Positions 30,331 through 39,153 of a stretch of 42,903 nucleotides of DNA are shown piece after piece. Position 1 is the stretch's first letter; every line of letters begins with the position of its first letter. Below the pieces are notes generated by a model. It ran no database searches and had not been told where the DNA came from. It was given only the letters and a program-made list of their open reading frames with translations. A program made the translations under genes and the position numbers. The stretch lies in contig DKRV01000009.1 in NCBI GenBank assembly GCA_002472405.1, positions 1-42,903 of the forward strand, in the 5' to 3' direction. This DNA is from Clostridiales bacterium UBA7273 (GTDB lineage: Bacteria > Bacillota > Clostridia > Oscillospirales > Oscillospiraceae).

Positions 30331-33300
30331 GCCAACAGCGTCGCAGAAATGCGCGATCGAGGAAACCGGACGCGCCGTGCTTGTGTCGGCGGCGGCCGGA
30401 AGCGGAAAAACAAGGGTGCTCACCGAGCGCCTGCTTCGCAGAATAGAGCACGATGCCGATATCGACAGCTTCCTGGTCATAACCTTCACCAAGGCCGCGG
30501 CCGCGGAGCTTCGCAGCCGAATACTCGACGAGATATCCGAGCGCCTTGCCGCAGATCCAGATAACCGCAGGCTCAAGCGGCAGAGCGCGCTGTGCGCCAA
30601 GGCGCAGATCGGCACGATCGACTCGTTCTGCCAGAGCTTCCTGCGCGAAAACTGCCACGCGGCGCAGCTTTCACCGGAGTTCAAGGTCATAGAGGAGGAC
30701 AGAGCGGAGGCGATAAAGCAGCGCGTTATCCAGCGCGTGCTCGATGAGTGCTACGAAGCGCCCGACGAGGGCTTTAAGCTCCTTGCCGACTCTGTCGGCG
30801 CCGGGCGCAGCGACGACAGACTTGCGGAAACCGTGCTTGCGCTGCACCGCAAAACGCAGAGCCACGCTCGCCCTGCAAAGTGGCTGGGCGCGCAGCTGGA
30901 GGCAATAGAAGCCGACGCCGATGACGCTGGAAAAACCGTCTGGGGCGCGGAGATCCTCGATGAGGTCAGCGCCTCGGCGCAGTACTGGGCGCAGCGAATG
31001 GATAATATGTGCCAAAAAGCTGCCGAAAACGCCGTCATTGCCGAAAAATACGGCCCGAGCTGCGCCGACACAGCGCTTTCACTGCGCTCGCTTTCGCGCG
31101 CGTGCGCCCTCGGCTGGGACAGGGCGCGGCAGGAGCTGCCCGTAAGCTTCCCAACGCTTGGCAGGCTTCTAAATTCGCCCGACCCCGAGCTTTCCGAGTA
31201 CATAAAGCAGGTGCGCGCTCTTTGCAAAAAGGACTGCGAAAAATTCACAAAAATGCTCTCGGACGACAGCGAAAAGCTCCTGAGCGACATGCGCGCCTCG
31301 GCGCCTGCCATGCGAGCGCTCATTGAGCTGACCCTACGCTTTGACAGGGCTTACAGCGCAGAAAAGCGCCGCAGGGCAGAGGTGGATTTTGCAGACCTTG
31401 AGCACCTTACCGCCCAGCTTCTGACGAACGAGGACGGAAGCCCGACAGCCCTTGCGCGCGAAACCGGTGCGCGCTTTTGCGAGATAATGGTCGATGAGTA
31501 TCAGGACGTAAACTCCGTTCAGGACGAGATATTCCGCGCACTTTCAAGGGATGGGAACAACCTGTTTATGGTCGGCGACGTTAAGCAGTCGATCTACCGT
31601 TTCCGCCTTGCCGACCCTCTGATATTCACCGATAAATACGAAAAATACGCATTTTTGCCCGATGCGCGTGAGGGCGAGCCTGTGAAGATCATGCTCCAGG
31701 AAAACTTCCGCTCGCGCCGCGAGGTCATAGACGGTATAAACGGCGTTTTCGCGGCATGCATGTCCAAAAAGCTCGGCGAGGTCGATTACGACGAAAACGC
31801 GCAGCTTAAATGCGGCGGCGTTTACGACGATGAGGGCGTGGCTCCGGAGCTTATCCTCATCGACGTGTGCGCCGACGAGGACGACCTGCGCGGCAAGGCC
31901 GAAAAGGAGGCCGCCGCGGTTGCGGAAAAAATAATCGAGCTTATGCGCTCGGAAATGACGGTAAACGGCCGCGCGCTCGGCTACGGCGATATAGCGCTGC
32001 TCATGCGCTCGGCAAACTCAGTGGGCGAAACCTATCGCCGCGAGCTTATCCTGCGCGGCATACCCGTTGCGGCAGGGCAGGGAGGCAGCTTCTTCGGCTC
32101 GACGGAGATAGCCTCGCTCATGAGCCTGCTTGCGGTTATCGACAATCCGCATCAGGATGTTGCGCTCATCGCGGTGCTGCGCTCGGGCGCGTTCGGCTTT
32201 TCCGCCGACGAGCTTACCGAAATCCGCCTTGCCGACCGAAAATCGGACTTCTTCACGGCGCTGAAAAAGGCCGCAGAGCACAGCGAAAAGTGCGCGCATT
32301 TTCTTGAGGTGCTCGATAAATTGCGCTCGCGTGCGCCCGAGATGCCGATCGACGAGCTTTTGATGTTTGTCTATGATGAGCTTGACCTTATGGCGCTTTG
32401 CGCCGCCATGCAGGATGCGCCGCAAAGGTGCGCGAACATGCGCATGATGATCGCTCTTACAAAGCGATTCTCCGCCGGAGGATTTCGCGGCCTGCACCGC
32501 TTCTGCCGCTGGATCAGGCAGCTTGCCGAGCGCGGCGGAGACATGGGTGCGGTATCGTCCGGGGACGCTGTGAAGATAATGACCATCCACAAGTCCAAGG
32601 GGCTTGAGTTCCCGGTCGTTTTCGTGTGCGATACCGCGCGCAGGTTTAACGATGCCGACCTCCGGCAGACGGTGCTCGTCCACCCCGAGCTTGGACTCGG
32701 CGCGAAAATTTACGACACCGCGCGCAGACTTGAATATCCAGGCCTTGCGCGCAGCGCGATAAAGCAGCGGCTGCGCCGCGAGCAGCTTTCCGAGGAGATG
32801 CGCCTGCTGTATGTTGCGCTCACGCGCGCACGAGAGCGGCTTTTCGTCACGGCGGCGATAAAGCATCCCGAGGAAAAAATGCAGAAAATGATGCTGCAAT
32901 GCACGCGTCCCATGTCAGCCGAGGTGCTGCTCGGCGCGTCGAGCATGGCCGAATGGATGATCTATGCTCAGCTGTGTGCAGAGCAGGAGAAATTCCGCCT
33001 TAGCTTTTTGAGCACGGAGGCTCAGGAGGCGCAGCAGGATATCGAAGCCACGGCGGATATTGCCTGCGCAGACCCGGAGCTTGTTGCCGTGCTTGAGAAA
33101 AACGCTGCGTTTTCGTATCCGCATGCGGCTGCGTCCGCGCTGCCCTCGAAGGTCACGGCAACGGAGCTGAAGCGCCTTGAAGCGCCCGACGAGGAGGCGC
33201 AGAGCATCGCGCCGAAATCTCGCACGCATTTTTGCGCGCCCCGGCTCGGCGGCGAGGATAAGCTCAGCCCGACAGCGCGCGGCACGGCAACGCATATGCT

Positions 33301-33781
33301 TCTGCAATACATCGACTATGAAAAAACAGGCTCCGAGCAGGAGATACGCGAAGAGCTTGCGCGGCTGACTGCGGCGCGGTTTTTAAGCCCCCGGCAGACC
33401 GAGGCCGTCGATACAGGCAGCATACTGCGCCTGTTTTCCTCGCCGCTCGGCAAGCGCATAATGTCGGCCGATGCGCGAAAGCGCGAGTTTAAGTTTTCGC
33501 TGCTGTGTCCGGCGGAAAAATTCTTCCCCGGCGGCGAGGGCGAGAGCGTGCTCATGCAGGGCGTTATCGACTGCATGATCGAGGAGAACGGCGAGCTTAC
33601 GATAATTGACTACAAAACCGACCGAGTCCGCGGCGAGGAGACCGCCGAGCGTGCCGAAAGCTATGCAAGGCAGCTCGAGGCCTATGCCTATGCCGCGCAG
33701 CGGATGACCGGCAAGCCCGTGCGCGAGTGCGTTTTATATTTCTTATATTCGGGCGAAACCGTAAAAAGTTCTTGCAAATAG
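30317..33781 (+). CDS. addA: Helicase-exonuclease AddAB subunit AddA
   Basis: 1154 residues. UvrD-type helicase motifs in order: VSAAAGSGKTRVLTERLL (Walker A), LVITFTKAAAAELRSRI, MVDEYQDVNSVQ, VGDVKQSIYRFR, IHKSKGLEFPVVFV and RLLYVALTRARERLFV. A RecB nuclease domain near the end has GVIDCMIEENGELTIIDYKT. Start ATG 30317 is chosen over an upstream frame because of GAGGGAGG and because MARFEPTASQKCAIE is the family start. It unwinds and trims broken DNA ends together with AddB. Confidence 0.96.
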   Translation: MARFEPTASQKCAIEETGRAVLVSAAAGSGKTRVLTERLLRRIEHDADIDSFLVITFTKAAAAELRSRILDEISERLAADPDNRRLKRQSALCAKAQIGTIDSFCQSFLRENCHAAQLSPEFKVIEEDRAEAIKQRVIQRVLDECYEAPDEGFKLLADSVGAGRSDDRLAETVLALHRKTQSHARPAKWLGAQLEAIEADADDAGKTVWGAEILDEVSASAQYWAQRMDNMCQKAAENAVIAEKYGPSCADTALSLRSLSRACALGWDRARQELPVSFPTLGRLLNSPDPELSEYIKQVRALCKKDCEKFTKMLSDDSEKLLSDMRASAPAMRALIELTLRFDRAYSAEKRRRAEVDFADLEHLTAQLLTNEDGSPTALARETGARFCEIMVDEYQDVNSVQDEIFRALSRDGNNLFMVGDVKQSIYRFRLADPLIFTDKYEKYAFLPDAREGEPVKIMLQENFRSRREVIDGINGVFAACMSKKLGEVDYDENAQLKCGGVYDDEGVAPELILIDVCADEDDLRGKAEKEAAAVAEKIIELMRSEMTVNGRALGYGDIALLMRSANSVGETYRRELILRGIPVAAGQGGSFFGSTEIASLMSLLAVIDNPHQDVALIAVLRSGAFGFSADELTEIRLADRKSDFFTALKKAAEHSEKCAHFLEVLDKLRSRAPEMPIDELLMFVYDELDLMALCAAMQDAPQRCANMRMMIALTKRFSAGGFRGLHRFCRWIRQLAERGGDMGAVSSGDAVKIMTIHKSKGLEFPVVFVCDTARRFNDADLRQTVLVHPELGLGAKIYDTARRLEYPGLARSAIKQRLRREQLSEEMRLLYVALTRARERLFVTAAIKHPEEKMQKMMLQCTRPMSAEVLLGASSMAEWMIYAQLCAEQEKFRLSFLSTEAQEAQQDIEATADIACADPELVAVLEKNAAFSYPHAAASALPSKVTATELKRLEAPDEEAQSIAPKSRTHFCAPRLGGEDKLSPTARGTATHMLLQYIDYEKTGSEQEIREELARLTAARFLSPRQTEAVDTGSILRLFSSPLGKRIMSADARKREFKFSLLCPAEKFFPGGEGESVLMQGVIDCMIEENGELTIIDYKTDRVRGEETAERAESYARQLEAYAYAAQRMTGKPVRECVLYFLYSGETVKSSCK

Positions 33782-33800
33782 CAAAGCGCTGTGCTACAAT
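33772..33800 (+). promoter_or_regulatory. rpmE promoter
   Basis: TTGCAA (33772-33777) and TACAAT (33795-33800) are 17 bp apart; the -35 box overlaps the end of addA. Confidence 0.7.
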
Positions 33801-33867
33801 TACCTTTGCGTCTTGTAACCACGCTTTTTGCGTGCTCAAGATAGCCTACGACGAGGAGATATGAACA

Positions 33868-34068
33868 ATGAAGGCAGGAATCCATCCTAACTATCAGCCC
33901 ACCGTTATAAAGTGCGCTTGCGGCGCAACCATCGAGACCGGCTCGACCCGCCCCGGCATCACCGTCGAGATCTGCTCGAAGTGCCACCCCTTCTACACCG
34001 GCAAGCAGAAGCTGGTCGATACCAGCGGCCGTGTTGATAAGTTCAACAAGAAGTACGGCATTAAGTAA
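33868..34068 (+). CDS. rpmE: 50S ribosomal protein L31
   Basis: 66 residues, zinc-binding (C+) form: MKAGIHPNYQPT, CACG and CSKCHPFYTGKQK give the four metal ligands. The normal length is kept. Located in the peripheral 50S subunit, bridging to the 30S. GAGGAG precedes the ATG, and the gene has its own promoter and terminator. Confidence 0.97.
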   Translation: MKAGIHPNYQPTVIKCACGATIETGSTRPGITVEICSKCHPFYTGKQKLVDTSGRVDKFNKKYGIK

Positions 34069-34087
34069 TTTAAAATTACAAAGTTTA

Positions 34088-34118
34088 AGACCGCATCCAA
34101 ACGGATGCGGTCTTTTTC
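34088..34118 (+). terminator. rpmE terminator
   Basis: AGACCGCATCC (34088-34098) pairs with GGATGCGGTCT (34103-34113) followed by TTTT. The convergent MerR gene stops at 34118, so it may serve both. Confidence 0.9.
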
Positions 34119-34945
34119 TATTTCTCGGTCACGGGTATGCTGATCTCGGTGACGAATTTTTCAGGGTCGCAGGTGATGCCGAAGTCTATCATCGTGACCT
34201 CGCGCGAAAAGCCGGCAGGGGAAAGACCGTTCTCGCGCATGTACCGCGAGAGATTTTCGTACTGTGCGGCGGCCTCCCTGTGGCTTCCGCAGTAGCGCAG
34301 GCTGACGCATTTGGTTTCCGGAACGCATTTTGCGCCTTCAAAGTCCTCATCCTCGTCGAGAATGAGGAAAATGCAGTCGTATTTATCAAACCTCTCGCCG
34401 AGCAGATTTTCGCACGATATGCCGACGCCGACCTTGCCGAGAAACACGGCCGTTTCGTGCGCGCTGTCGAGCTTGCGTATGGGCATCTCCATGTCAAACG
34501 GATCGCTGATGCTCAGCGGTTTTTCGACCCAGACAAGGCGGCAGGGCGGCAGCGTTTTCACCTCGATCACGTCAAGCGGAGTGCTGCGCGCGTCGCTTAT
34601 CATGCGCAGACGGCTGTTTATCTTGCGCTCGATAACGGCAAGCTCGCGCTGCTTTTCTACGATCTCATCCTTTTGACGGCGGAGCTTCTGCTCAATGACA
34701 TCAACGTCGCGGTTTTGGAGGAAATCGCCGATCGAGCCGAGCGGCATATCCAGCATGCGCAGATAGCGCACGGTGTTAAGCGGCTCAAACTGCCGCACGC
34801 TGTAGTAGCGATAGCCCGTGTCGGGGTCCGTGTACTCGGGCGTGATAAGTCCCAGTGTTTCATAGTGGCGCAGTGTGCCGGTGCTGAGGTTAAAAAGCTT
34901 GGCGACGTCGCCGATAGAAAACAGATTGCTCTTATCCAAGGGCAT
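34118..34945 (-). CDS. MerR-family regulator with GyrI-like effector domain
   Basis: 275 residues. Winged helix FSIGDVAKLFNLSTGTLRHYETLGLITPEY with DPDTGYRYYSVRQFEPLNTVRYLRML, a coiled coil (VIEQKLRRQKDEIVEKQREL), then a ligand domain like BmrR/GyrI (LPPCRLVWVEKPL, FLGKVGVGISCENL). Such proteins sense lipophilic compounds and twist a promoter with a long spacer. Its start lies 14 bp inside the end of the MATE gene, and the operon promoter has a 19-bp spacer with a palindrome, so it very probably controls its own efflux operon. Confidence 0.9.
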   Translation of the reverse strand: MPLDKSNLFSIGDVAKLFNLSTGTLRHYETLGLITPEYTDPDTGYRYYSVRQFEPLNTVRYLRMLDMPLGSIGDFLQNRDVDVIEQKLRRQKDEIVEKQRELAVIERKINSRLRMISDARSTPLDVIEVKTLPPCRLVWVEKPLSISDPFDMEMPIRKLDSAHETAVFLGKVGVGISCENLLGERFDKYDCIFLILDEDEDFEGAKCVPETKCVSLRYCGSHREAAAQYENLSRYMRENGLSPAGFSREVTMIDFGITCDPEKFVTEISIPVTEK

Positions 34946-36275
34946 GCACGTCCTTTCCGCGGCGGCATATTATCCTGTATGCGACGATGCAGATAAGAAC
35001 CTGCAAGATCGAGCCTGCCGCCGTTGCAAGGCCCATCGGGAGCAGCGTCGCAGGGAACATTTTCGACATCAGGTATGCGCCGGGAACACGCACGAGCGCA
35101 ACGCCCGAAATGTTGTGGATAAACGAGATCATCGACTTGCCGCAGGCGCAGAAATATCCGCTGAAGCAGAAGTGGATGCCTGCAAACAGGCAGTCGAAGA
35201 TATAGCCGTGCATATACTGCCCACCGGCGGCGATAACGCCCTCGTCCGAGGTGAATAGGCCGACCACGGGCTCGGCGATAAACTGGAACAGGATGCATAC
35301 TATGATGCCGAATCCGACCGCAATGCCGATGGCATACCACATGGTCTGCTTTGCCCGGCCGTAATCCCCGGCGCCGATGTTCTGCGCGCCGATGGCGGAC
35401 ACCGTCGAGAGCATCGACGACGGAACGAGGAACAGGAAGCTTATGAGCTTTTCGACTATGCCGACCGCAGCCGAGTCCGTCAGGCCGCGGAGATTTGCGA
35501 TAACGGTTATGAGGATAAATGCGATCTGGATAAGTCCGTCCTGAAGTGCAACGGGAACACCGATGCTGAGTATCTGCCCCATAACGTCGCGCCGGGGGTG
35601 AAGATCGCCGCGCGAGACGGCAACGCTCCTGCGCCGGCGGATTGCGATGAATGCAACGAGCACGCTCAGCGCCTGCGCAAGCGTGGTGCCCAGCGCCGCG
35701 CCGATGGGGCCGAGGCGCATCGCGCCCATGAACAGATAGTCAAGCGCAATGTTTGCCGCGCAGGCCACCGCAATGAAATACATCGGACTTTTGCTGTCGC
35801 CCATGCCGCGGAAAATGCTGCTTATGATGTTGTATGCGGTTATGAACGGGATGCCTATAAAGCACACGGTGAGATACCTCGCCGTTCCGCCCACGGCCTC
35901 GGCCGGAGTTGACATCACGGAAACGATGGGATCGACTAGCAGCACCAGCACCGCCGTCAGCACAATGGAAACGAGCATGAACAGCGTAATGGTGTTTCCG
36001 ACGCAGGCGGATACGCGCTTTTTGTTGCCGGCTCCGACCGCGCGGCCTATAGACACCGTCGTGCCCATTGCAAGGCCTACGATCATGACCGTCAGCATGT
36101 GCATGACCTGGCTGCCGACGGAAACCGCCGTTGTCGATGCAACGCCCTCATATTGGCCGATAATAAATAAATCCGCCAGTCCGTAAAGGGTCTGGAGGAA
36201 GTAAGACAGAAAATACGGCAGCGAGAAAATGACGATGTTTTTGAAAACGCTGCCCGTTGTAAGATTGCGCTCCAC
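34932..36275 (-). CDS. MATE-family multidrug efflux transporter
   Basis: 447 residues with twelve predicted membrane helices in two related halves. SLPYFLSYFLQTLYGLADLFIIGQYEG at the start and GRAVGAGNKKRV are typical MATE features; the second half begins SIGVPVALQDGLIQIAF. It exports cationic or lipophilic compounds with sodium or protons. The start is GTG at 36275 with GAGGTGAT upstream. First gene of the efflux-regulator operon. Confidence 0.92.
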   Translation of the reverse strand: MERNLTTGSVFKNIVIFSLPYFLSYFLQTLYGLADLFIIGQYEGVASTTAVSVGSQVMHMLTVMIVGLAMGTTVSIGRAVGAGNKKRVSACVGNTITLFMLVSIVLTAVLVLLVDPIVSVMSTPAEAVGGTARYLTVCFIGIPFITAYNIISSIFRGMGDSKSPMYFIAVACAANIALDYLFMGAMRLGPIGAALGTTLAQALSVLVAFIAIRRRRSVAVSRGDLHPRRDVMGQILSIGVPVALQDGLIQIAFILITVIANLRGLTDSAAVGIVEKLISFLFLVPSSMLSTVSAIGAQNIGAGDYGRAKQTMWYAIGIAVGFGIIVCILFQFIAEPVVGLFTSDEGVIAAGGQYMHGYIFDCLFAGIHFCFSGYFCACGKSMISFIHNISGVALVRVPGAYLMSKMFPATLLPMGLATAAGSILQVLICIVAYRIICRRGKDVHALG

Positions 36276-36380
36276 GGTATATCACCTCAAAAAAGTATGA
36301 CGAGAGCCGTCCTTAACGAAACCGCAAAATACATCTTATGCCCATAGACAATTAAAAACGGATTGGCTCTCGTCATGCTT

Positions 36381-36411
36381 ATATTAAACTCTACAATTAT
36401 TGTAGAGTCAA
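36381..36411 (-). promoter_or_regulatory. MerR-type promoter of the MATE operon
   Basis: On the minus strand TTGACT (36411-36406) and TAATAT (36386-36381) are separated by 19 bp, the unusual spacing of MerR-activated promoters. The spacer holds the perfect palindrome ACTCTACAAT-T-ATTGTAGAGT (36388-36408). Confidence 0.88.
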
Positions 36412-36466
36412 GATTTTTTTGCAGAAGAGTGTGGGAGCGCAATCCGTAAACAAAGAATGAATTGTA

Positions 36467-36495
36467 TTGCGTTTCCGACTGCATGGATATATTAT
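36467..36495 (+). promoter_or_regulatory. Promoter of the small HHPEL protein
   Basis: TTGCGT (36467-36472) and TATTAT (36490-36495) with 17-bp spacing, 67 bp before the ATG at 36563. Confidence 0.5.
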
Positions 36496-36562
36496 ATATG
36501 ATAAAATATCCGGGACATACTGTTATCAACATCAAAAAACTTTTCGGAGAACACCATGCATC

Positions 36563-36808
36563 ATGAAAAACGAAATTATTTGCGAGCTGGATAAGATCCT
36601 GCCCGTTGTTGAACGCGTCCACGGAGAGCATCACCCCGAGCTGCACGAAGTCGCCGCCCTGTATGCCGAGGTCAGAGAAAATGCTGATCCGCAAAAGCTT
36701 GAGCGGCTCCACGATGTAACATCCGGCTTCACTGCACCTGCCGATGCCTGCCCGACTTATATAAAAGCCTATGCCGACCTGGCCGCACTGGCCGAAAATA
36801 AGGCATGA
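36563..36808 (+). CDS. Small HHPEL-motif protein, 81 aa
   Basis: Helical protein starting MKNEIICELDKILPVVERVHG, with EHHPELHEVAALYAEV and a C-terminal FTAPADACPTYIKAYADL. The HxxHHPEL arrangement recalls metal-binding hemerythrin-like or iron-sulphur repair proteins, but I cannot assign the family firmly. ATG 36563 fits the conserved start better than the longer frame to 36467; the ribosome site (CGGAGA) is weak. Its stop overlaps the start of a broken tyrosine phosphatase gene (ATGA), so the two formed an operon before the interruption. Confidence 0.65.
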   Translation: MKNEIICELDKILPVVERVHGEHHPELHEVAALYAEVRENADPQKLERLHDVTSGFTAPADACPTYIKAYADLAALAENKA

Positions 36809-36858
36809 CAAAAATACTTTTTATCTGCCACGGCAGGTGGAACGAGTACAGTTCATGA
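36805..36858 (+). pseudogene. Truncated low-molecular-weight protein tyrosine phosphatase
   Basis: The frame reads MTKILFICHG and then RWNEYSS before a stop. The first ten residues match the start of LMW-PTPs (family pattern KILFVCHGNICRSPMAE), which ends in the CX5R active-site loop. The match stops inside the loop at about 36834, and no downstream remainder of the gene is found in the window. The junction marks where foreign DNA replaced the chromosome. Confidence 0.75.
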
Positions 36859-36879
36859 CGGCTAATACGCTCCCTTAGG

Positions 36880-37127
36880 GGGATAGATGGGTGCAGTGCG
36901 ACCCACCTACCACTACTGTTTTACTACGAATGATTCGACTTAAACCACAATATGTAGATAATCGTTATAAAGTACATACTAAATATAGATTTCAAGGCTT
37001 TGCTGCATCGGTACGAAACCGACCAGGCAGAGCCTTTATTTTTGTGCAGATTATAGTGTAGAAATGAGTTGCTATATTCCGGGACTAGAGCGAACATACA
37101 CATACCCCAAGAGGGACTATATTACAT
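36880..37127 (+). other. Structured left end of IS110 element, candidate bridge-RNA region
   Basis: TAGATGGGT (36884-36892) pairs with ACCCACCTA (36901-36909). A second long stem AAGGCTTTGCTG (36994-37005) pairs with AGGCAGAGCCTT (37025-37036), with inner CGGT/ACCG. The region precedes a ribosome site and ATG of a broken IS110-family transposase. In the IS110 group, the non-coding left end encodes the bridge RNA that selects target and donor DNA. The RNA itself is not shown; this is an inference from position and structure. Confidence 0.4.
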
Positions 37128-37139
37128 GGAGGTATGTAC

Positions 37140-38043
37140 ATGAACATTATGGAATTGAACTACAGCGTACGCCTTGGAGAAAGGCTATTCCCTGGTTCCT
37201 CATACCTCAATGGATCAGAAATACGAGGATCTCCGTTTCCTCGCAAGGCAGTATGATCAGCGAATGGGAACCCTTACAACGAACAAGGTATTTCTCATCA
37301 ATTTACTGGACGAAACCATGCCGGGCATAACAAAACTGCTCTCTTTAACGACAAGAGACCCGGAAACAAGCCTTGCCATGCTGTTTATTAAGCGTTTTAA
37401 GTCATATGACCGCATCAAAAAGATGGGAAGGACACGTTTTCTGGATAGCTACAACAAACTTGCCAGAAAGTCACGTAATCGCCGTGCATACGGATATGGC
37501 CTTGCCATCTATGAGTTAGCTGTCAACAGCATTACAACACGCGGCGAGAATGAATTTACCTTAGTTGCACAAGACCAGTGCGTGGACTTGGTTTCCGAAT
37601 CGCAGAAAGCTGCAGACGCAATTATTCTGAAGATGCAAACCCTTGCAGAAACCTTGCCGGAGTACGCTGTCCTGCGTTCCATGGCTGGCGTTGGAGACCA
37701 GCTAGGGCCTCTCATTCTTGCAGAGATCGGAGATATCCGCCGTTTCCACAGCGGTAATGCACTCAATGCTTACGCCGGGAACGATGCTCCTCCGTATCAG
37801 TCTGGAACGTTTGAGAGCCACAATCGCCACATATCAAAACGTGGGAATGCGGCTCTCAGGAAGTATTGCTTTGAAGTCATGCAGGCGCTTAAACTTACAC
37901 GGCCTCAGGACGACCCTGTCTACCTTTTCCTGATCAAAAAGGAGCAGGAAGGGAAACCGTATAACGTAGCCAAGATGGCTGGCGTTAACAAGTTTCTCCG
38001 GATCTACTATGCAAGAGCGATGGAAGCGCTCCGGCTACAGTAA
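37140..38043 (+). pseudogene. IS110-family transposase lacking the DEDD catalytic domain
   Basis: GGAGG and ATG 37140 start a frame (MNIMELNYS) like IS110 transposases, but after about ten codons the sequence jumps, out of frame, to the middle of the protein. The second frame, open from 37174, continues DQKYEDLRFLARQYDQRM, NKVFLINLLDETMPGI and the full C-terminal Transposase_20 domain (LRSMAGVGDQLGPLILAEIG, then AYAGNDAPPYQSG and SKRGNAALRKYCFE). The N-terminal RuvC-like DEDD domain is deleted, so the product cannot catalyse transposition. The C-terminal 289 residues look well conserved, suggesting a recent deletion. Confidence 0.82.
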
Positions 38044-38201
38044 ATCTAAAGTCCATCTTTCATTATACAATATTTTCTTAAATCCACAACTGCTGTGGGT
38101 TCGGTTTTTGCGCCTTTTTTCAGATCGTCGGTACCGGTATTTCTTTATTTTCTACTTGACAATTACATTAGCAAGATTTGTCGCTCTGTTTGTTTGATCC
38201 A

Positions 38202-38276
38202 CCGTAGGGCGGGGACCTGTGCCCCGCCGTTTGTGTTTTCCGTTTCCGCGGCGGCCCACAGGTGGCCGCCCTACGG
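38202..38276. repeat. Palindromic REP-type repeat pair
   Basis: CCGTAGGGCGG (38202-38212) and CCGCCCTACGG (38266-38276) are perfect inverted ends. Inside are GGCGGGGACCTGTGCCCCGCC and GGCGGCCCACAGGTGGCCGCC hairpins. This GC-rich motif is common in gut Clostridia. The stretch 38044-38201 before it has only a weak hairpin (CCACA/TGTGG) and no gene. Confidence 0.65.
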
Positions 38277-38308
38277 AGCGTTAAACTCCAATTCAGCCTT
38301 CCCGCACA

Positions 38309-38346
38309 AACCCCGGGGCTGCCGATTCAGCAGCCCCGGGGTGTTT
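38309..38346 (-). terminator. Terminator of the sphingoid-base operon
   Basis: CCCCGGGGCTGC and GCAGCCCCGGGG are complementary around CGATTCA; on the minus strand the stem is followed by TTTGTG. It lies 10 bp past the SDR stop. Confidence 0.75.
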
Positions 38347-38355
38347 CATGTGCAA

Positions 38356-39153
38356 TTATTTCGCGTAGATCTGTCCCACGATCCAGGTCATGAGTCTCGT
38401 GGGCAGCAGCCGGGTCAGGAACACGAACACCTTGTATTTCCCGCCCAGGGAGCACAGCAGGGGCACATGCCTCTGCAGCGCCTTCTTCGCCACGTAGGCG
38501 CCGGCGGCCTCGGCGGTGATGCCATGGAGCTCATCGTGCTCCATGACGGCCACGCTCCGGGTGATGCGCCCTTCATAGACGTCGTCGCCGGCGGGACTCT
38601 TCTTCCGGGCGGCGGTGAAGCCCGTGTGGATGTCCCCGGGCATGATGGCGCAGGTCTCGATGCCGAAGGGCTTCACCTCCGGGGCCAGGGCCAGCATATA
38701 GGTGCGGACGGCGGCCTTGGAGGCGCTGTAATAGGTCTGGAAGGGAATGGCGATGGGCGCGGCCACGCTGGACATGCTGATGATGCGCCCGCCGCCCTGC
38801 CTGCGCATGACGGGGATGACCGCCTTGTTCATGCGCACCATGCCGAAGAAGTTCACGTCGAACTGGCGCTGGGCGTCGGCAGTCTCGGTGAACTCCACCG
38901 CGCCGGAAATGCCGAAGCCGGCGTTGTTGATCAGCACGTCGATGCGGCCCTCCCGGTCTGCGATCTCCTGCACCGCGGCCTGGACCTGACCTTCGTCGGT
39001 CACGTCGGCCTGTATGTGCGCGATGCGGCCATCGGCGCCTTCGCCCCGGCGGCTCAGTTCATAGACCTTGCAGCCCTGCGCGACCAATGCTTTGGCGGCC
39101 TCCAGCCCGATGCCGGAGGTGCCGCCGGTGATGACGACGACCTTCTTGCTCAT
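38356..39153 (-). CDS. Short-chain dehydrogenase, probable 3-ketosphinganine reductase
   Basis: 265-residue classical SDR: VVITGGTSGIGLEAAKAL (cofactor loop), VLINNAGFGISGAVE, SMSSVAAP with catalytic Ser, and YYSASKAA with Tyr and Lys. The C-terminus (KVFVFLTRLLPTRLMTWIVG) is amphipathic or membrane-seeking. The SDR family alone gives no substrate. Its ATG overlaps the stop (ATGA) of a serine-palmitoyltransferase-like gene, and the second step of sphingoid-base synthesis is reduction of 3-ketosphinganine by an SDR. That assignment is therefore context inference. Generic oxidoreductase is the alternative. Confidence 0.75.
   Translation of the reverse strand: MSKKVVVITGGTSGIGLEAAKALVAQGCKVYELSRRGEGADGRIAHIQADVTDEGQVQAAVQEIADREGRIDVLINNAGFGISGAVEFTETADAQRQFDVNFFGMVRMNKAVIPVMRRQGGGRIISMSSVAAPIAIPFQTYYSASKAAVRTYMLALAPEVKPFGIETCAIMPGDIHTGFTAARKKSPAGDDVYEGRITRSVAVMEHDELHGITAEAAGAYVAKKALQRHVPLLCSLGGKYKVFVFLTRLLPTRLMTWIVGQIYAK

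Noticed and set aside
28402..30690. 762-residue minus-strand ORF opposite addB/addA
   Set aside because: Spans two real overlapping genes on the other strand and contains no domain; GC-skewed shadow.
37064..37330. 88-residue plus-strand ORF as the IS110 N-terminus
   Set aside because: It is out of frame with both the SD-preceded ATG at 37140 and the C-terminal transposase frame, and shows no DEDD residues.
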